In this document: one piece after another, positions 1-6,444 of the stretch
Layout of the letters: the number at the start of each line of letters is the position of its first letter
How positions within the stretch are numbered: the first letter of the stretch is position 1
Assembly (NCBI GenBank): GCA_022867105.1
Contig: JALHVH010000352.1
Coordinates: 1 to 10,841 of the forward strand
From: Candidatus Aminicenantota bacterium
GTDB lineage: Bacteria > Acidobacteriota > Aminicenantia > Aminicenantales > Saccharicenantaceae
DNA: 10,841 bases
Reading direction: 5' to 3'
Notes under the pieces: model-generated
Database searches by the model: none
What the model was told of the DNA's origin: nothing
The model's input: the letters and a program-made list of their open reading frames with translations, nothing else
Program-made: the position numbers and the translations under genes

Positions 1-525
1 CTCATCTTCATCTCGCCGTACGTCCTCCTCCAGCTCTGGTATTTCGTCGCCCCCGGGCTGTACCAAAAAGAAAAGAAGTACGTCTTTCCTTTCGTTTTCT
101 TCACGACGGTCTTCTTCCTCCTGGGCATTCTTTTCGGTTATTACCTCGTCTTCCCCTGGGCCTGCCGGTTCTTCATCCAGCTGGGGTCGGAGTTCCAGCC
201 CGTCATCACGGTGGACCAGTATTTCACGTTCGCCCTGCGCGTCCTGCTGGGGATCGGCCTGGTCTTCGAGCTTCCGACCCTCATCTACTTCCTGGCCAAG
301 ATCGGCGTCATCACGGCCGGCTGGATGATCAAGAACTTCAAGTATGCCGTGCTCGTCATTTTCATCATCGCCGCCGTCATCACGCCCACCCCCGACATGA
401 TCACCCAGAGCATCGTGGCCGTCCCGATGATGGCCCTCTACGGCATCAGCATTTTGATCGCCCTCGTCGTGCGAAAGAACAAGGAAAAGCGGACGAAGAC
501 GGCGAAAGCGAACCCGGCGGGCTAA
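1..525 (+). CDS. tatC: Sec-independent protein translocase TatC, 3' part (5' end outside window)
   Basis: TatC is the multi-spanning membrane receptor of the twin-arginine pathway, which exports folded proteins carrying an RR signal peptide. The frame is open from base 1 to the TAA at 523-525, giving about 174 residues; full TatC is usually 240-260, so roughly the first third lies outside. Visible family signatures are the segment around FISPYVLLQLWYFVAPGL followed by a basic EKKKY-like loop, a central FELPTLIYFL segment, and AAVITPTPD before the last membrane helix. Several long hydrophobic stretches are consistent with about four remaining membrane spans, and the C-terminus is a basic cytoplasmic tail rich in K and R. 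The next gene starts 1 nt after the stop, so tatC is probably co-transcribed with the nucleotide-metabolism genes. That link is positional and no functional connection is evident. The family assignment is strong. Confidence 0.95.
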   Translation, partial: LIFISPYVLLQLWYFVAPGLYQKEKKYVFPFVFFTTVFFLLGILFGYYLVFPWACRFFIQLGSEFQPVITVDQYFTFALRVLLGIGLVFELPTLIYFLAKIGVITAGWMIKNFKYAVLVIFIIAAVITPTPDMITQSIVAVPMMALYGISILIALVVRKNKEKRTKTAKANPAG

Positions 526-526
526 C

Positions 527-1075
527 ATGAAGACAGACGCGGGCAGGCCCGTCCTCGTCGGGCTGACCGGGACAAACGGCGCCGGCAAGGGAGAGGTCGC
601 CGCTTATCTCATGGGCCGCGGCTACGCCTATCTTTCGCTGTCCGATATCCTCCGCGAGGAACTGGCCGCCCGGGGCCTGGATGCCGGCCGGGACAACCTC
701 ATCCGGACCGGGAACGAACTCCGCGCGGCGCACGGGCCCGACGTCCTGGCCCGCCGGGTCCTGGACAGGGTCCGGGGGCCGTCGGTCATCGACAGCATCC
801 GCAATCCGCGGGAGGTGGAATTCTTCAAGAAACAGAAAGGGTTCGTGCTCCTGGCCGTCGACGCCCCGATCGAGGTGCGTTACGCGAGGGCCCGGGCCCG
901 GGGCCGCGACGAGGCGGCCGCGACCCTCGACGAGTTCCGGCGGAAGGAAGAGCTCGAAATGGCCGGGAACGAGACGGACCAGCAGCTCGCTCTCTGCATG
1001 GCCATGGCCGACCGGACCATCATGAACGACGGAACGATCGAGGAACTGCGCCGGAAAGTGGAGGACCTGCTATGA
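527..1075 (+). CDS. P-loop nucleotide kinase-like protein (AAA_18 / dephospho-CoA kinase / dNMP kinase-like)
   Basis: This 182-residue protein is a small P-loop kinase. Residues 12-23 read GLTGTNGAGKGE, a Walker A loop of the adenylate/dephospho-CoA kinase type. An LSLSDILREEL segment at 36-46 resembles the nucleoside-monophosphate or CoA substrate region. VIDSIRNPREVEFF at 87-100 is typical of a group of dCMP-deaminase-associated and archaeal kinase-like proteins. An arginine-rich RARARGRDE stretch at 121-129 is a plausible LID. The gene begins 1 nt after the tatC stop and overlaps the downstream deaminase by ATGA, so the two are probably translationally coupled. By context it could phosphorylate a (deoxy)nucleoside monophosphate, which is an inference. 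It is not an obvious CoaE or Adk: the substrate motifs are not diagnostic and the protein is slightly short. The kinase fold is secure and the substrate is not. Confidence 0.75.
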   Translation: MKTDAGRPVLVGLTGTNGAGKGEVAAYLMGRGYAYLSLSDILREELAARGLDAGRDNLIRTGNELRAAHGPDVLARRVLDRVRGPSVIDSIRNPREVEFFKKQKGFVLLAVDAPIEVRYARARARGRDEAAATLDEFRRKEELEMAGNETDQQLALCMAMADRTIMNDGTIEELRRKVEDLL

Positions 1076-1584
1076 CGAACGCCCGCGTGTCCAAAGACGC
1101 TTACTATCTCGGGATCGCCCGGGAAGTCGCCCGCCGGAGCACCTGCTTCCGGCGGTCCATCGGGGCCCTCATCGTCCGCGACGAACAGATCATATCGACG
1201 GGATACGCCGGAGCGCCGCGCAAGACCAGGGACAGCCTCACCCACGGGTTCTGCCTCCGGGACAAGCTCGGCATCCCCCACGGCCAACGCTACGAGCTCT
1301 GCCGGAGCGTCCATGCCGAGCAGAATGCCATCATCAACGCGGCCCGGGCCGGCGTCAGCCTCCTCGGAGGGGACATGTATGTCTTCGGCAGCGATCCGGG
1401 CCCGGGAAACGCCGTCGACGCCTTTCCCTGTTTCATCTGCAAGAAGATGATCATCAACGCCGGCCTCGACCGCGTCGTCTGTTCCGCGAAGGACGGCACG
1501 ATGAAGATCTTCACGGTGGAGGGCTGGATCAAGGACTGGCAGGAGTCGGACATCATCGACGACACGCACCAATACGGGAAGTGA
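1072..1584 (+). CDS. Deoxycytidylate (dCMP) deaminase family protein
   Basis: dCMP deaminases hydrolyse dCMP to dUMP, feeding thymidylate synthesis, with a catalytic zinc. The 170-residue length suits the family. The zinc and catalytic signature is complete: HAEQNAI at 81-87 (His81 ligand, Glu83 proton shuttle) and PCFICKKMI at 119-127 (Cys120 and Cys123). The N-terminal block with RRSIGALIV (28-35), GYAGAPR (44-50) and the Cys61 to Cys77 segment before the HAE motif matches ComEB/dCMP deaminases rather than cytidine deaminases or tRNA adenosine deaminases. The ATG overlaps the stop of the kinase gene (ATGA), and the next gene starts 1 nt after this stop. The kinase plus deaminase pair therefore looks like a small deoxynucleotide module. 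Substrate preference (dCMP or another cytosine nucleotide) cannot be read from the sequence. Confidence 0.9.
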   Translation: MTNARVSKDAYYLGIAREVARRSTCFRRSIGALIVRDEQIISTGYAGAPRKTRDSLTHGFCLRDKLGIPHGQRYELCRSVHAEQNAIINAARAGVSLLGGDMYVFGSDPGPGNAVDAFPCFICKKMIINAGLDRVVCSAKDGTMKIFTVEGWIKDWQESDIIDDTHQYGK

Positions 1585-1585
1585 C

Positions 1586-3772
1586 ATGAATGCCGGTAAA
1601 AGCTCCTTTCGGGTCCTTCTGGCCGCGCTCCTGGCCTTATCCTTGTCGGGCGCTTCGAGCCGAACGGCGCACCTTGCGGTCCAGAACGCCGGCCCCCGGC
1701 CCAAGGAGGGCGAAGTCGGACTCCTCAAGCTCCTCGGCCTGGAGGCCCCTCCCGAATCCATCGACTACGTCCAGAACAAGACGCCGTTCCAGCTCCACAC
1801 GCTCCTCACGGAACAACGCCATCCCAAGACCTGGAACCTGAGCGAGCGGATCGCGAAGGACACGGCCGCCGGGCTGAGGATGCTTTTCTCCGTTGACGAG
1901 GACATCGCCGCGCGCCTCGACGCCCTGGCGTCCGAAACAAAAGAGGTCGAGCGGGCCGCCGGAGCCGTCGAAGAGGCCATCCTGTCCGGAAATAAGATCT
2001 ATATCTACGGCTGCGGCGCGACGGGCCGGCTGGCCAAGCAAATGGAAAGCTCGTTCTGGAGGCCTTTCTGGAAAAAGGTCAAGGGCCAGGACAAGGTCTG
2101 GGCGAAGCTCGGCGGCGCCGTTCCCGGGGACATCGAGGAGCGGCTCATCGGCGAGATGACGGGGGCCGACCGGGCCCTGATCTCTTCGCTCGAGGGTTTC
2201 GAGGACCTTCAGCTCATCGGCCGGCTCCAACTCCGGGACAGGGGCGTCCGGAAGGGCGACGTCGTCATCTGCGTCACGGAGGGCGGCGAGACGTCGTCGG
2301 TCATCGGGACCGTCATGGGCGCCCTGGACCAATGGAAGGCCGAGCCCGGCTATGACCCCGCCGTGAGCCGGAATAACCTTTATTTTATCTACAACAATCC
2401 CGACGACAAGCTCCTCCCCTTCCTCCGCAGCCGCACGGTGATCGAGGAGCCCGGGATCACCAAGATCAACCTGGCCACGGGGCCCCAATCGATCACCGGA
2501 TCGACCCGGATGCAGGCGACGACCATCGAAACATATGTCGTGGGGAGTATCCTCCAGGCCGCCGCGCGGAGGATTCTCGGCAGGTCGCTTTCTCCCAAGG
2601 AGATGGGTAGGATCGGGTTCGAAGGCGAGGTTCGCCTCGACGAGAGCTTTCGCGGTTTCGCCCGGGTGCTGGAATCGGTGAAGGCCGCCGTCCCGGCCAT
2701 CGTCCCGTTCACGGACATCGAGACCGCGGTCTACCGGGACAGACGGTTCTCGACCTATTTCGCGGGCGCCGGCCTCATCACGGTCTTCATCGACAGCACC
2801 GAACGGAGCCCGACGTTCCGGCTCTTTCCCCTGGATACGATCAAGGAGCCGCGGAGGCGATGCTGGATCCAGGTTTGGACGGGGGCGCCGACGCTTGACG
2901 ACGCCTGGAACGCCTTCCTGCTCCGGCCGTTCCGCGGCCTCGACCCGGAGCTCTACAGGAAGCCGTTCGAGGAGGAGATCGAGGACCCGTATCTCAGGAC
3001 GGCCGCCCTGGAGAGTTTGAAGCGGGCCGGGAACGACCAGGCGGGCCTCTATGATTTCTCCTTTTCGAGCTTCAACCTGAAGAACCGGGGCCCGGGGAAG
3101 GGCGACCTGGGCGTCGCCGTCTGCCTCAGCCCGGAGGAGGGAGAGCTCGAGCGAGGCGATTCCTACTTCCGGAGGTTCATCGACCTCTTCGCGAAGAGCG
3201 GGGCGCGGGTCGCGCTCGTCCTCGTCACGGGCCTGCCGGATGCGGACGTCGCGAGGATCGAGAAGAACTTGCGGGGGAACATGGCCGGGAACGCCGCCGC
3301 CCTTCACGTCGTCCCCGTCAGGGTCGACGCCGTGAACGATCCCTTCGGCCTGAAGCCGCAGGTCGCGGCCAAGATGCTCCTCAACGCCCACTCGACCGCG
3401 ATCATGGCCAAGCTGGGCAAGGTCATCGGCAACACGATGACCAACGTCAGCCCGAGCAACCTCAAGCTCATCGGCCGGGCCACGTTCCTCATCCAGTCCC
3501 ACGTCAACGACACGATGAGCCGGCCGCAGTGGGTCCGGACCCTGGGCCGCCGCAAGCCCATTTCCTACGGCGAGGCCAACGCCGTTCTCTTCGACTCCAT
3601 CGCCTATCTCAAGGCCAGGCGGGAAATGGCCGGCCAGACCGCGGAGGTCGGCCTGTCGATCATCCGGATCCTGGAATCCCTGAAACAGAAGCGCGGGCTG
3701 ACCTCGGACGAGGCCTTGGAGATCCTGCAAAAGACCGGCCTCAGCGCCTACCTCTCCGCCCTGACAAAGTAA
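1586..3772 (+). CDS. GKRP/MurQ-like tandem SIS-domain protein with apparent signal peptide
   Basis: This 728-residue protein belongs to the SIS (sugar isomerase) fold group that includes N-acetylmuramate-6-phosphate etherase MurQ and eukaryotic glucokinase regulatory protein (GKRP). TEQRHP at 75-80 matches the MurQ TEQRNP block, GCGATGRLA at 142-150 is the phosphosugar loop, and GPQSITGSTRM at 299-309 matches the GKRP/MurQ GxxxxxGSSRM loop. A second SIS-like half follows, ending in KMLLNAHSTAIMAKLGKVIGN at 596-616, a MurQ/GKRP C-terminal signature. MurQ is about 300 residues, so the tandem layout is GKRP-like. In a gapless comparison the position of the MurQ catalytic Glu after the first loop is Ser156, as in GKRP, so etherase activity is doubtful. 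Residues 1-24 have basic residues then a leucine/alanine-rich core, resembling a signal peptide. The ATG follows a GGGAAG ribosome site and lies 1 nt after the previous stop, which supports this start. Confidence 0.8.
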   Translation: MNAGKSSFRVLLAALLALSLSGASSRTAHLAVQNAGPRPKEGEVGLLKLLGLEAPPESIDYVQNKTPFQLHTLLTEQRHPKTWNLSERIAKDTAAGLRMLFSVDEDIAARLDALASETKEVERAAGAVEEAILSGNKIYIYGCGATGRLAKQMESSFWRPFWKKVKGQDKVWAKLGGAVPGDIEERLIGEMTGADRALISSLEGFEDLQLIGRLQLRDRGVRKGDVVICVTEGGETSSVIGTVMGALDQWKAEPGYDPAVSRNNLYFIYNNPDDKLLPFLRSRTVIEEPGITKINLATGPQSITGSTRMQATTIETYVVGSILQAAARRILGRSLSPKEMGRIGFEGEVRLDESFRGFARVLESVKAAVPAIVPFTDIETAVYRDRRFSTYFAGAGLITVFIDSTERSPTFRLFPLDTIKEPRRRCWIQVWTGAPTLDDAWNAFLLRPFRGLDPELYRKPFEEEIEDPYLRTAALESLKRAGNDQAGLYDFSFSSFNLKNRGPGKGDLGVAVCLSPEEGELERGDSYFRRFIDLFAKSGARVALVLVTGLPDADVARIEKNLRGNMAGNAAALHVVPVRVDAVNDPFGLKPQVAAKMLLNAHSTAIMAKLGKVIGNTMTNVSPSNLKLIGRATFLIQSHVNDTMSRPQWVRTLGRRKPISYGEANAVLFDSIAYLKARREMAGQTAEVGLSIIRILESLKQKRGLTSDEALEILQKTGLSAYLSALTK

Positions 3773-3864
3773 GGGTCAAACCTACTCTTTTGACAAAATG
3801 ACAGAAGTCAATGTTTATTTCAGTTATCCGGTTTTTGTCAAAAGAGTAGGTTTGACCCTTACTT
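3773..3864. repeat. Left 92-bp REP/BIME-like repeat (large inverted repeat)
   Basis: This copy matches 4876-4967 with a single difference (T at 3825, G at 4928). It is itself palindromic: a 32-nt arm at 3767-3798 is the exact reverse complement of 3833-3864, with a 34-nt centre. Each arm can also fold alone: GTCAAA at 3775-3780 pairs with TTTGAC at 3789-3794 around loop CCTACTCT. The centre holds a smaller TGAC-AGAA-GTCA palindrome at 3799-3810. Two inverted REP-like hairpins side by side is the arrangement known from BIMEs associated with REP transposases. The outer edge overlaps the TAA stop of the upstream gene. A long stem here could also stop transcription from both sides, although no clean U-tract follows it. 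Confidence 0.9.
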
Positions 3865-3922
3865 GAGAATCCGGGACCTCTCACTTCGTCTTTGTTAATG
3901 AAGTAACCATTCGGGGATAATC
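3865..3922 (+). other. Short leader between left repeat and transposase gene
   Basis: These 58 nt separate the repeat from the transposase start. A purine stretch GGGGA at 3914-3918 lies about 4 nt before the ATG and is the likely ribosome site. No convincing sigma70 promoter is visible. The segment AATGAAGTAA near 3897-3906 resembles the outer edge of the right repeat read on the minus strand, which may be chance. Confidence 0.4.
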
Positions 3923-4864
3923 ATGGCCAGACAGTTGAGAATCCAATATCCCGGCGCATTCTATCATGTCACTTCCAGGGGGAACCAGAAACAGCCGGTG
4001 TTTTTTTCCCCATGGGACAAAGCCAGGTTTCTGGACTGCCTTGATGAGGCGCACGAAAAACTTGACGCCCTGGTGCACTCATACTGCCTGATGGAGAACC
4101 ATTATCACCTCATGCTCGAAACCCGGCAAGCAAACCTCTCGAAAATCATGCATATTATAAACACATCTTTCACGGTCTATTTGAACAAGAGAAATAAAAG
4201 GGTCGGGCACCTCTTCCAGGGCCGCTTCAAGGCGATTTTGCTCGAAGCAGAAACCTACGCTCAGGAACTCTCCCGTTACATCCACTTAAATCCCTTACGC
4301 GCCGGCATCGTCAAGCGTCCGGAGGACCATCCTTGGTCGAGCCTTCGCGAGTATCTCGGTAAAAGGGAACCTCCCCGCTGGCTTGATACGAGTTTTGTCC
4401 TGGGCTTATTCGGAGACGATACTGATGATGCGCGGCTCCAATACGCAGGATTCATCTCTTCTGCTCTCATTTCAAACATTCCAAACCCTTTCAAGAACAA
4501 AAATGGGGGAAGTCACTCCATCCTGGGAAGCAAGGGATTCCTCGAGCGCATCAAGGAAACATACATCCAGAAAAAAGCTCCCAACCGAGAGTTCCCTTTG
4601 CTAAGGCAATACAGAAAGAAGCCGCCCCTGGAAAGAATTCAAGCTGAAATCGTAGAGGCCCTTGGAAGCGCCGATAAATTATCAAGAAACGCTGCGATTT
4701 ATCTTGCCCATAGGAAAACAGATTACAAGTTGAGTGAAATCGGAATTTTTTTCGGCTTAAGCCAATCGGGAATCGCCAAGATATGTCATCGGATGGAAGA
4801 GAGTTTTTTGCTGGACCCGGATCTTAGCCGGGCAATCGAAGAAGTGAAGAGGAATCTTTTTTAG
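3923..4864 (+). CDS. REP-associated tyrosine transposase (Y1/HUH) with C-terminal DnaA-like helix-turn-helix
   Basis: RAYT proteins are single-strand HUH endonucleases related to IS200/IS605 TnpA that mobilise REP palindromes. This 313-residue protein starts MARQLRIQYPGAFYHVTSRG, a classic family N-terminus. The HUH motif is H60-Y61-H62 inside YCLMENHYHLML, and the likely catalytic tyrosine is Tyr119 in RYIHLNPLRAGIV (118-130). GHLFQGRFKA at 95-104 is another family block. The core ends near residue 147. The rest is an extension whose last part (about 235-292, with KLSRNAAIYLAH and LSEIGIFFGLSQSGIAKICHRM) looks like the helix-turn-helix of the DnaA C-terminal domain, known in a subgroup of long RAYTs. 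Small RAYTs such as the E. coli protein are near 165 residues. All visible catalytic residues are intact and there is no frameshift, so it could be active. Base composition is lower in GC than its neighbours, consistent with transfer. Confidence 0.92.
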   Translation: MARQLRIQYPGAFYHVTSRGNQKQPVFFSPWDKARFLDCLDEAHEKLDALVHSYCLMENHYHLMLETRQANLSKIMHIINTSFTVYLNKRNKRVGHLFQGRFKAILLEAETYAQELSRYIHLNPLRAGIVKRPEDHPWSSLREYLGKREPPRWLDTSFVLGLFGDDTDDARLQYAGFISSALISNIPNPFKNKNGGSHSILGSKGFLERIKETYIQKKAPNREFPLLRQYRKKPPLERIQAEIVEALGSADKLSRNAAIYLAHRKTDYKLSEIGIFFGLSQSGIAKICHRMEESFLLDPDLSRAIEEVKRNLF

Positions 4865-4875
4865 ATTGAAAATCG

Positions 4876-4967
4876 GGGTCAAACCTACTCTTTTGACAAA
4901 ATGACAGAAGTCAATGTTTATTTCAGTGATCCGGTTTTTGTCAAAAGAGTAGGTTTGACCCTTACTT
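4876..4967. repeat. Right 92-bp REP/BIME-like repeat (large inverted repeat)
   Basis: This is the same orientation and sequence as the left copy, 1103 bp away, with one mismatch in the central region (G4928). The arms here are 4876-4901 and 4936-4961 (26 bp perfect). The inverted repeat does not extend further because the inner flank reads ATCGGGG instead of AAGTAAGGG. The short internal hairpins of each arm (GTCAAA with TTTGAC) are preserved. The outer edge contains, on the minus strand, the AAG-TAA that ends the acetyltransferase gene. It may serve as a terminator for that convergent operon. Confidence 0.9.
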
Positions 4968-5435
4968 CATTGATTTCGTGCAAATGATGCGGTCGTCCCC
5001 GGGCTTGTAGAAATCCGGGACCCGCGCGACTTCCTTGTACCCCAATCCTAAATAGAACTGCCGCGTAGGGTGGTACTTGGGCTGGCCGGCCGTTTCGATG
5101 ATGATCAGCCGTCCGTCGAGATCGGCCACGGTCCGCTCCAGCCAGCGGACGAGCTCTTTGCCCAGGCCCCGTCCCTGCTCCTTCGGCGAGACGGCCATCC
5201 AATAGAGATCGTAGGCACCCTCGGCAAGCGGCGTCGGGCCCCACGTCATGTAGCCGCCCACGCCGCCGTCAGGCGTTTCCACGACGACGACGCTGTAGTC
5301 CTTTTGGCCGGGCTTCAGGAGGTAGACGTCGATGAGCTCCTCCGCTACTTCGATCTCGGCGGGAGTGAACATGCCCGTGGCCTTGATGAGGCCCATGACG
5401 GCCGGTTTATCGGACGGCGCCATCGGGCGAACCAT
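4962..5435 (-). CDS. GNAT-family N-acetyltransferase
   Basis: GNAT enzymes transfer an acyl group, usually acetyl from acetyl-CoA, to a primary amine. This 157-residue protein has the expected layout: an N-terminal VRPMAPSDKPAV strand and helix, a central sheet (SVVVVETPDG, GGYMTWGPTPL), motif A with WMAVSPKEQGRGLGKELVRWL at 79-99 (QGRGLG acetyl-CoA loop at 87-92), and motif B FYLGLGY at 127-133, followed by YKPGDDRIIC. Its start overlaps the end of the upstream ATP-grasp gene by 29 nt, so it is the third gene of that operon. AAGGA lies about 10 nt before the chosen ATG; the Met at residue 5 is an alternative start. Its last codon and stop (AAG TAA) fall inside the right-hand transposon repeat. 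The acceptor is unknown, and by context it is likely a product or substrate of the two ATP-grasp ligases. Confidence 0.88.
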   Translation of the reverse strand: MVRPMAPSDKPAVMGLIKATGMFTPAEIEVAEELIDVYLLKPGQKDYSVVVVETPDGGVGGYMTWGPTPLAEGAYDLYWMAVSPKEQGRGLGKELVRWLERTVADLDGRLIIIETAGQPKYHPTRQFYLGLGYKEVARVPDFYKPGDDRIICTKSMK

Positions 5436-6444
5436 GGGGTTTTTTCCTTCGCAGGGCGTTGTCGAGCATATATTTCCAAAACCGCGAATATTCGATGCCG
5501 GCGGCGTTCAAGGCCCGGGCGTAGCCGGCGTCCAGGCTGATGTCGGGATTGGGGTTGATCTCCAGGATAAAAATGTTCCCCGCCCCGTCCATGCGGAAGT
5601 CCACCCGGGCGTAATCCCGGCAGCCCAGCGCCCGGAACGCGTCCACCGCCATCTGTTGAAGCTTCCCTTTCAACGCGTTGTCGATCGGGGCCGGGCAGAC
5701 CGGCGGCGTCGTCTGATACATGACGTGGTCCTTCAGCCACTTGGCCTCGTAGCTGCAGATATGGGGCATGGACTCCGGCACCTGCGAGAAATCGATCTCG
5801 GACACGGGCAGAGCTTGGACCGTTTTGTTCTCCATGACGGCGACGTTGAACTCCCGCCCTTCGATATATTCCTCGACGAGGGCCGGCTGCTTGTACAGGT
5901 CCAGGACCCGCTTGACCTGGACCGCCAGGCGCTCCGGGTCCGAGACGACCGAATTAGGCCCGATCCCCAGGCTCGCGTCCTCGGCGTTGGGCTTGATGAT
6001 GACGGGGAAGCGGACCTCGAGGGGCTGGTCCTTCGAGGACAGCAGCTGGCTGGGCGAGGTCGGCAGGTTGTAGGAGCTGAGAATGGCCTTGGCCATGTGC
6101 TTGTCCTGGCAGACGGCGAGTGTGCGGGACTTGTTCCCGGTGAAGGTCAGGTGCATCAGCTCGAGGGTGGCGGCCACGTTGGCCTCCCACTGCGGCCGGC
6201 CGAAGAATCCCTCGCACAGGTTGACAAGGACGTCGAGGTTCAGATCCTTGACCCGGCGGAGGAAATTGAGGAAGCTCTTCTGCAGGGGGATGATGGTCAC
6301 GGGGTAGCCGAGTTTCTTGACGGCCTCGCCGACATCCTTGGCGACCTCGGCGACGGACTCCTCCGAGAGCTGTTCTTCCGAGCGTCCGGTGACCGGTTCG
6401 TAGGCGTTGAAGGCGATGCCGACGTTAGGCAGGGGATCCGTCAT
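5407..6444 (-). CDS. D-Ala-D-Ala ligase-like ATP-grasp protein, second of pair
   Basis: ATP-grasp ligases activate a carboxylate as acyl phosphate and join it to an amine. In this 345-residue protein the pre-ATP domain ends with NLCEGF at 75-80 and ENVAATLEL near 88-96. Nucleotide and metal-binding blocks are VIIKPNAEDASLGIG (148-162, Lys151), EEYIEGREFNV (191-201) and RVDFRMDGAGNIFILEINPNP (280-300; Asp282, Glu295 and Asn297 are the expected Mg ligands). The SYEAKW segment at 231-236 is shared with the upstream paralogue. It lacks the NxxPGxT-like ending of true Ddl and has NPNPDIS instead, so the acceptor is probably not D-alanine. The open frame continues upstream to 6819, but the start is placed at the ATG at 6444. 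That ATG overlaps the previous gene's stop (ATGA), and the protein there begins like the family (LPNVGIAFN). Substrate unknown. Confidence 0.87.
   Translation of the reverse strand: MTDPLPNVGIAFNAYEPVTGRSEEQLSEESVAEVAKDVGEAVKKLGYPVTIIPLQKSFLNFLRRVKDLNLDVLVNLCEGFFGRPQWEANVAATLELMHLTFTGNKSRTLAVCQDKHMAKAILSSYNLPTSPSQLLSSKDQPLEVRFPVIIKPNAEDASLGIGPNSVVSDPERLAVQVKRVLDLYKQPALVEEYIEGREFNVAVMENKTVQALPVSEIDFSQVPESMPHICSYEAKWLKDHVMYQTTPPVCPAPIDNALKGKLQQMAVDAFRALGCRDYARVDFRMDGAGNIFILEINPNPDISLDAGYARALNAAGIEYSRFWKYMLDNALRRKKPHGSPDGAVR

Larger units (their letters stand above)
3773..4967. mobile_element. REP-type transposon unit: transposase between two 92-bp repeats
   Basis: The unit is defined by the near-identical 92-bp repeats at 3773-3864 and 4876-4967 flanking one REP-associated tyrosine transposase gene. 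The interior, with AT-rich codons and many A and T runs, contrasts with the high-GC neighbours and indicates separate origin. It lies exactly between two convergent operons. Apart from the repeats themselves no target-site duplication is seen, as expected for single-strand HUH transposition of the IS200/REP type. The outermost bases AAGTAAGGG appear at both external ends and at the inner end of the left repeat (as reverse complement, 3856-3864), but not at the inner end of the right repeat, which reads ATCGGGG. Whether the whole unit moves, or only the repeats with the transposase acting in trans, cannot be decided from one locus. Confidence 0.8.

Noticed and set aside
1637..3730. A 697-codon minus-strand frame opposite the GKRP-like gene
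   Set aside because: Its composition (D, R, G, P, L) is that of a reverse-complement shadow. The plus strand carries family signatures throughout.
3868..3878. AATCCGGGACC shared between the transposase leader and the GNAT gene (5012-5022)
   Set aside because: An 11-nt match is expected many times by chance in a window this size, and no longer homology surrounds it.
3894..3906. AATGAAGTAA near the transposase start resembling the outer edge of the right repeat
   Set aside because: Only about 10 nt match and no palindrome is attached, so it is not enough to call a third repeat end.
3773..4967. CRISPR-like repeat pair
   Set aside because: Only two copies 1.1 kb apart, each palindromic and flanking a transposase, with no spacers of regular size.
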